From Candidatus Aenigmatarchaeota archaeon (lineage in GTDB: Archaea; Aenigmatarchaeota; Aenigmatarchaeia; QMZP01): a DNA stretch of 7,925 nt. Below are positions 6,697-7,925 of this stretch, in pieces. Each line of letters begins with the position of its first letter. Position 1 is the first letter of the stretch. The DNA lies in the NCBI GenBank assembly GCA_016202725.1, contig JACQOD010000041.1:1-7925 (forward strand), written 5' to 3'. The notes beneath the pieces were generated by a model that worked only from the letters and a program-made list of their open reading frames with translations, did no database searches and was not told the DNA's origin. The position numbers were made by a program, and so were the translations under genes.

Positions 6697-6717
6697 CCCC
6701 CGCGGGAAGAGGGACCC

Positions 6718-7773
6718 ATGGACGCGATGGCGTACCTGGAGCAGCAGAAGGCTAGGATCGACCGGCTGATCGCCCAGTACTGGCCCCGCGCTCTGGATGA
6801 AAGGGCCATGGAACGCCTGGTCGGGCCGGTCCGCTACCAGCACGACCTTGAGGCCGTCAACCGGGGCATGGCCGACCCCATCTGGGACTTCCTCGACCGG
6901 GGAGGGAAGCGCTGGCGTCCTGCCCTCTTCCTGCTGGTGGCCGAGGCCCTCGGCGGGGACATGGACGCCGTCAAGGACGCCTGCATCATCCCCGAGCTCG
7001 CCCACGAGGGGAGCATCGTCGTTGACGATATAGAAGACCTCGGGGAGATGCGCCGGGGCAAGCCCGCGCTCCACAAGCTCTTCGGAGAAGATATCGCCAT
7101 CAACGCCGGCAACTTCCTCTACTTCCTCCCCCTGGTCGCCCTGCCCCGCCTGCGCGTGGAGCGGGACCTGCTCCTGCAGGCCTACGGGGTCTACGCAGAG
7201 GAGATGGTCAACATCCACTTCGGCCAGGGGACGGACATCTTCTGGCACAAGGGCAAGCGGGACCAGATTACAGAAGCCCAGTACCTGCAGATGTGCGCCT
7301 TCAAGACCGGCTGCCTGGCCCGCATGGCCGGCCGCCTGGCTGCGGCCCTGTCGGGGGCCGATCCCCTGACCGAAAGGGCCGTTGGCCGCTTTTGCGAGTC
7401 CCTGGGCATCGCCTTCCAGATCCAGGACGACATCTTATCAGCCTCCGGCGGGGAATTCCAGGCCAAGAAGGGCTTCGGGGACGACATCACCGAAGGCAAG
7501 CGCTCCCTGCTCGTGATCCACACCCTCGGCAAGGCCGATCCTGCCGACCGCAGGCGGCTGCTGGAGATCCTCGACCAGCACACGCGCGAGCCGCGCCTGA
7601 TCGAGGAGGCCTTGGCCCTGCTGGAGAAGCATGGCGCCGCCGGCTACGCCCGGGAACTGGCCCAGCGGCTGGTCCAGGAGGCCTGGCAGGAGCTCTCCCC
7701 GCTCCTCAAGGACAGCGAGGCCAAGGACACCCTCGCGAGCTTCGCCCAGTTCGCGGTGGAACGGAAGCTGTGA
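6718..7773 (+). CDS. Polyprenyl (geranylgeranyl-type) diphosphate synthase
   Basis: The protein has 351 aa, about the usual length for the E-isoprenyl diphosphate synthase family. Motifs in order: GGKRWRP (62-68, pyrophosphate binding), first Asp-rich motif DDIED (103-107), RRGKPALH (112-119), GQGTDIFW (169-176), FKTG (195-198), QIQDD (234-238) and GDDITEGKRS (254-263). These bind Mg2+ and the diphosphates of the allylic substrate and isopentenyl diphosphate. The second Asp-rich motif reads DDILS instead of DDxxD. Small residues (G98, S99) sit 4-5 positions before the first motif, so no bulky side chain blocks chain growth past C15; a C20 or longer product for archaeal ether lipids is the likely outcome. 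The enzyme is cytosolic. The frame is open upstream to 6679, but the ATG at 6718 follows a TATA box by 27 nt and starts a normal N-terminus. The exact chain length cannot be told from sequence. Confidence 0.92.
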   Translation: MDAMAYLEQQKARIDRLIAQYWPRALDERAMERLVGPVRYQHDLEAVNRGMADPIWDFLDRGGKRWRPALFLLVAEALGGDMDAVKDACIIPELAHEGSIVVDDIEDLGEMRRGKPALHKLFGEDIAINAGNFLYFLPLVALPRLRVERDLLLQAYGVYAEEMVNIHFGQGTDIFWHKGKRDQITEAQYLQMCAFKTGCLARMAGRLAAALSGADPLTERAVGRFCESLGIAFQIQDDILSASGGEFQAKKGFGDDITEGKRSLLVIHTLGKADPADRRRLLEILDQHTREPRLIEEALALLEKHGAAGYARELAQRLVQEAWQELSPLLKDSEAKDTLASFAQFAVERKL

Positions 7774-7799
7774 CCGCCGCGCTGGATCAGGAAATTCGA

Positions 7800-7811
7800 A
7801 CGTGTGTAGCT
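7800..7811 (+). repeat. Third exact-core copy of the ACGTGTGTAGCT motif
   Basis: The same dodecamer is found on the minus strand at 4104-4093, and its last ten bases at 3781-3790. It lies between the synthase stop and the ribosome binding site of the next frame, about 40 nt ahead of that start codon. Function unknown. Confidence 0.4.
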
Positions 7812-7850
7812 GCCAAACGCATGCTATCGGTTTCCAACAAGGAGGGACCA

Positions 7851-7925
7851 ATGGAATCAGAAGCAAGAGAGCCTGCGGTGTGCATTGGGGTAAACTACCC
7901 GCCGCTAAAGCGGCGGGCGTTCGAC
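7851..7925 (+). CDS. Start of an unidentified reading frame (cut by window edge)
   Basis: An ATG at 7851 is preceded by GGAGG (7841-7845) with a 5-nt spacer, the only strong Shine-Dalgarno in the window. The 25 visible codons encode MESEAREPAVCIG, then VNYPPLKRRAFD, with no stop. The second half is encoded by the hairpin at 7898-7917. I do not recognise a family. It may be a true gene interrupted by an IS200/IS605-type end, or the tail of a transposase-associated sequence that happens to read through the hairpin. Confidence 0.35.
   Translation, partial: MESEAREPAVCIGVNYPPLKRRAFD
7898..7917. repeat. 9-bp-stem hairpin of IS200/IS605-end type
   Basis: Arms CCCGCCGCT and AGCGGCGGG pair perfectly over 9 bp with an AA loop (or 8 bp with a TAAA loop). 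Hairpins of the form CCGCTAAAGCGG are common at the ends of archaeal and bacterial IS200/IS605 elements, where TnpA recognises them as single-stranded DNA. No transposase is visible inside the window, so this would be an element end whose body lies to the right, or a leftover. A transcription terminator is a second option. Confidence 0.45.

Larger units (their letters stand above)
6368..6717. other. 350-bp divergent control region rich in GTTGG repeats
   Basis: This holds the promoters of the second KaiC-like gene (leftward) and the polyprenyl synthase (rightward). It also has a direct repeat GCGGTTGGTC at 6401-6410 and 6502-6511, an inverted octamer GTTGGCGG/CCGCCAAC (about 6397-6404 and 6541-6548), several more GTTGG copies, and two hairpins near 6560-6600. 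Open frames of about 100 aa exist on both strands but have no motif, no start signal and overlap the promoters, so I do not call them genes. Confidence 0.5.

Noticed and set aside
6577..7248. 223-codon minus-strand frame opposite the prenyl synthase.
   Set aside because: It overlaps a certain enzyme gene and has no motif of its own.

Overview
The window reads as archaeal DNA of high GC content. Three lines of evidence support this: (i) T/A-rich TATA-like boxes lie 27-30 nt ahead of the start codons of three genes, the geometry of leaderless archaeal transcripts; (ii) it carries two single-domain KaiC-like RecA-superfamily ATPases, a class that is abundant in archaea; (iii) it carries a geranylgeranyl-diphosphate-synthase-type prenyltransferase, the enzyme that feeds archaeal ether-lipid synthesis. 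No rRNA or tRNA is present to fix the lineage. A DPANN-type or euryarchaeal genome is possible, but this is inference.

Layout. Positions 1-3669 (minus strand) hold one huge secreted surface protein, cut by the left window edge. It has a signal peptide, two Ig-like domains, nine tandem Ig-like repeats of 84-95 aa in two flavours, another Ig-like domain, and then the start of a NosD-like beta-helix. Positions 3670-4263 form a non-coding block with promoters, a possible MITE-like inverted-repeat element and a recurring short motif. Positions 4264-5494 (plus) are a probable two-gene operon: a KaiC-like ATPase and a HIT-family protein. A second KaiC-like ATPase (5690-6367, minus) converges on it. 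A 350-bp divergent control region (6368-6717) separates that gene from the polyprenyl synthase (6718-7773, plus). At the right edge a new reading frame with a strong ribosome binding site begins at 7851. It is overlapped by a 9-bp-stem hairpin of the sort found at IS200/IS605 ends.

How the genes relate. The prenyl synthase is a core lipid gene. The KaiC-like proteins are likely regulatory or signalling ATPases, and the HIT protein a nucleotide-binding hydrolase or transferase. The giant repeat protein is probably exported and displayed at the cell surface. No single pathway ties all of them together. The most unusual points are the alternating A/B repeat array, the composition change at the beta-helix, the HIT protein with an altered His triad and an N-terminal CxxC, and repeated motifs in the non-coding segments.
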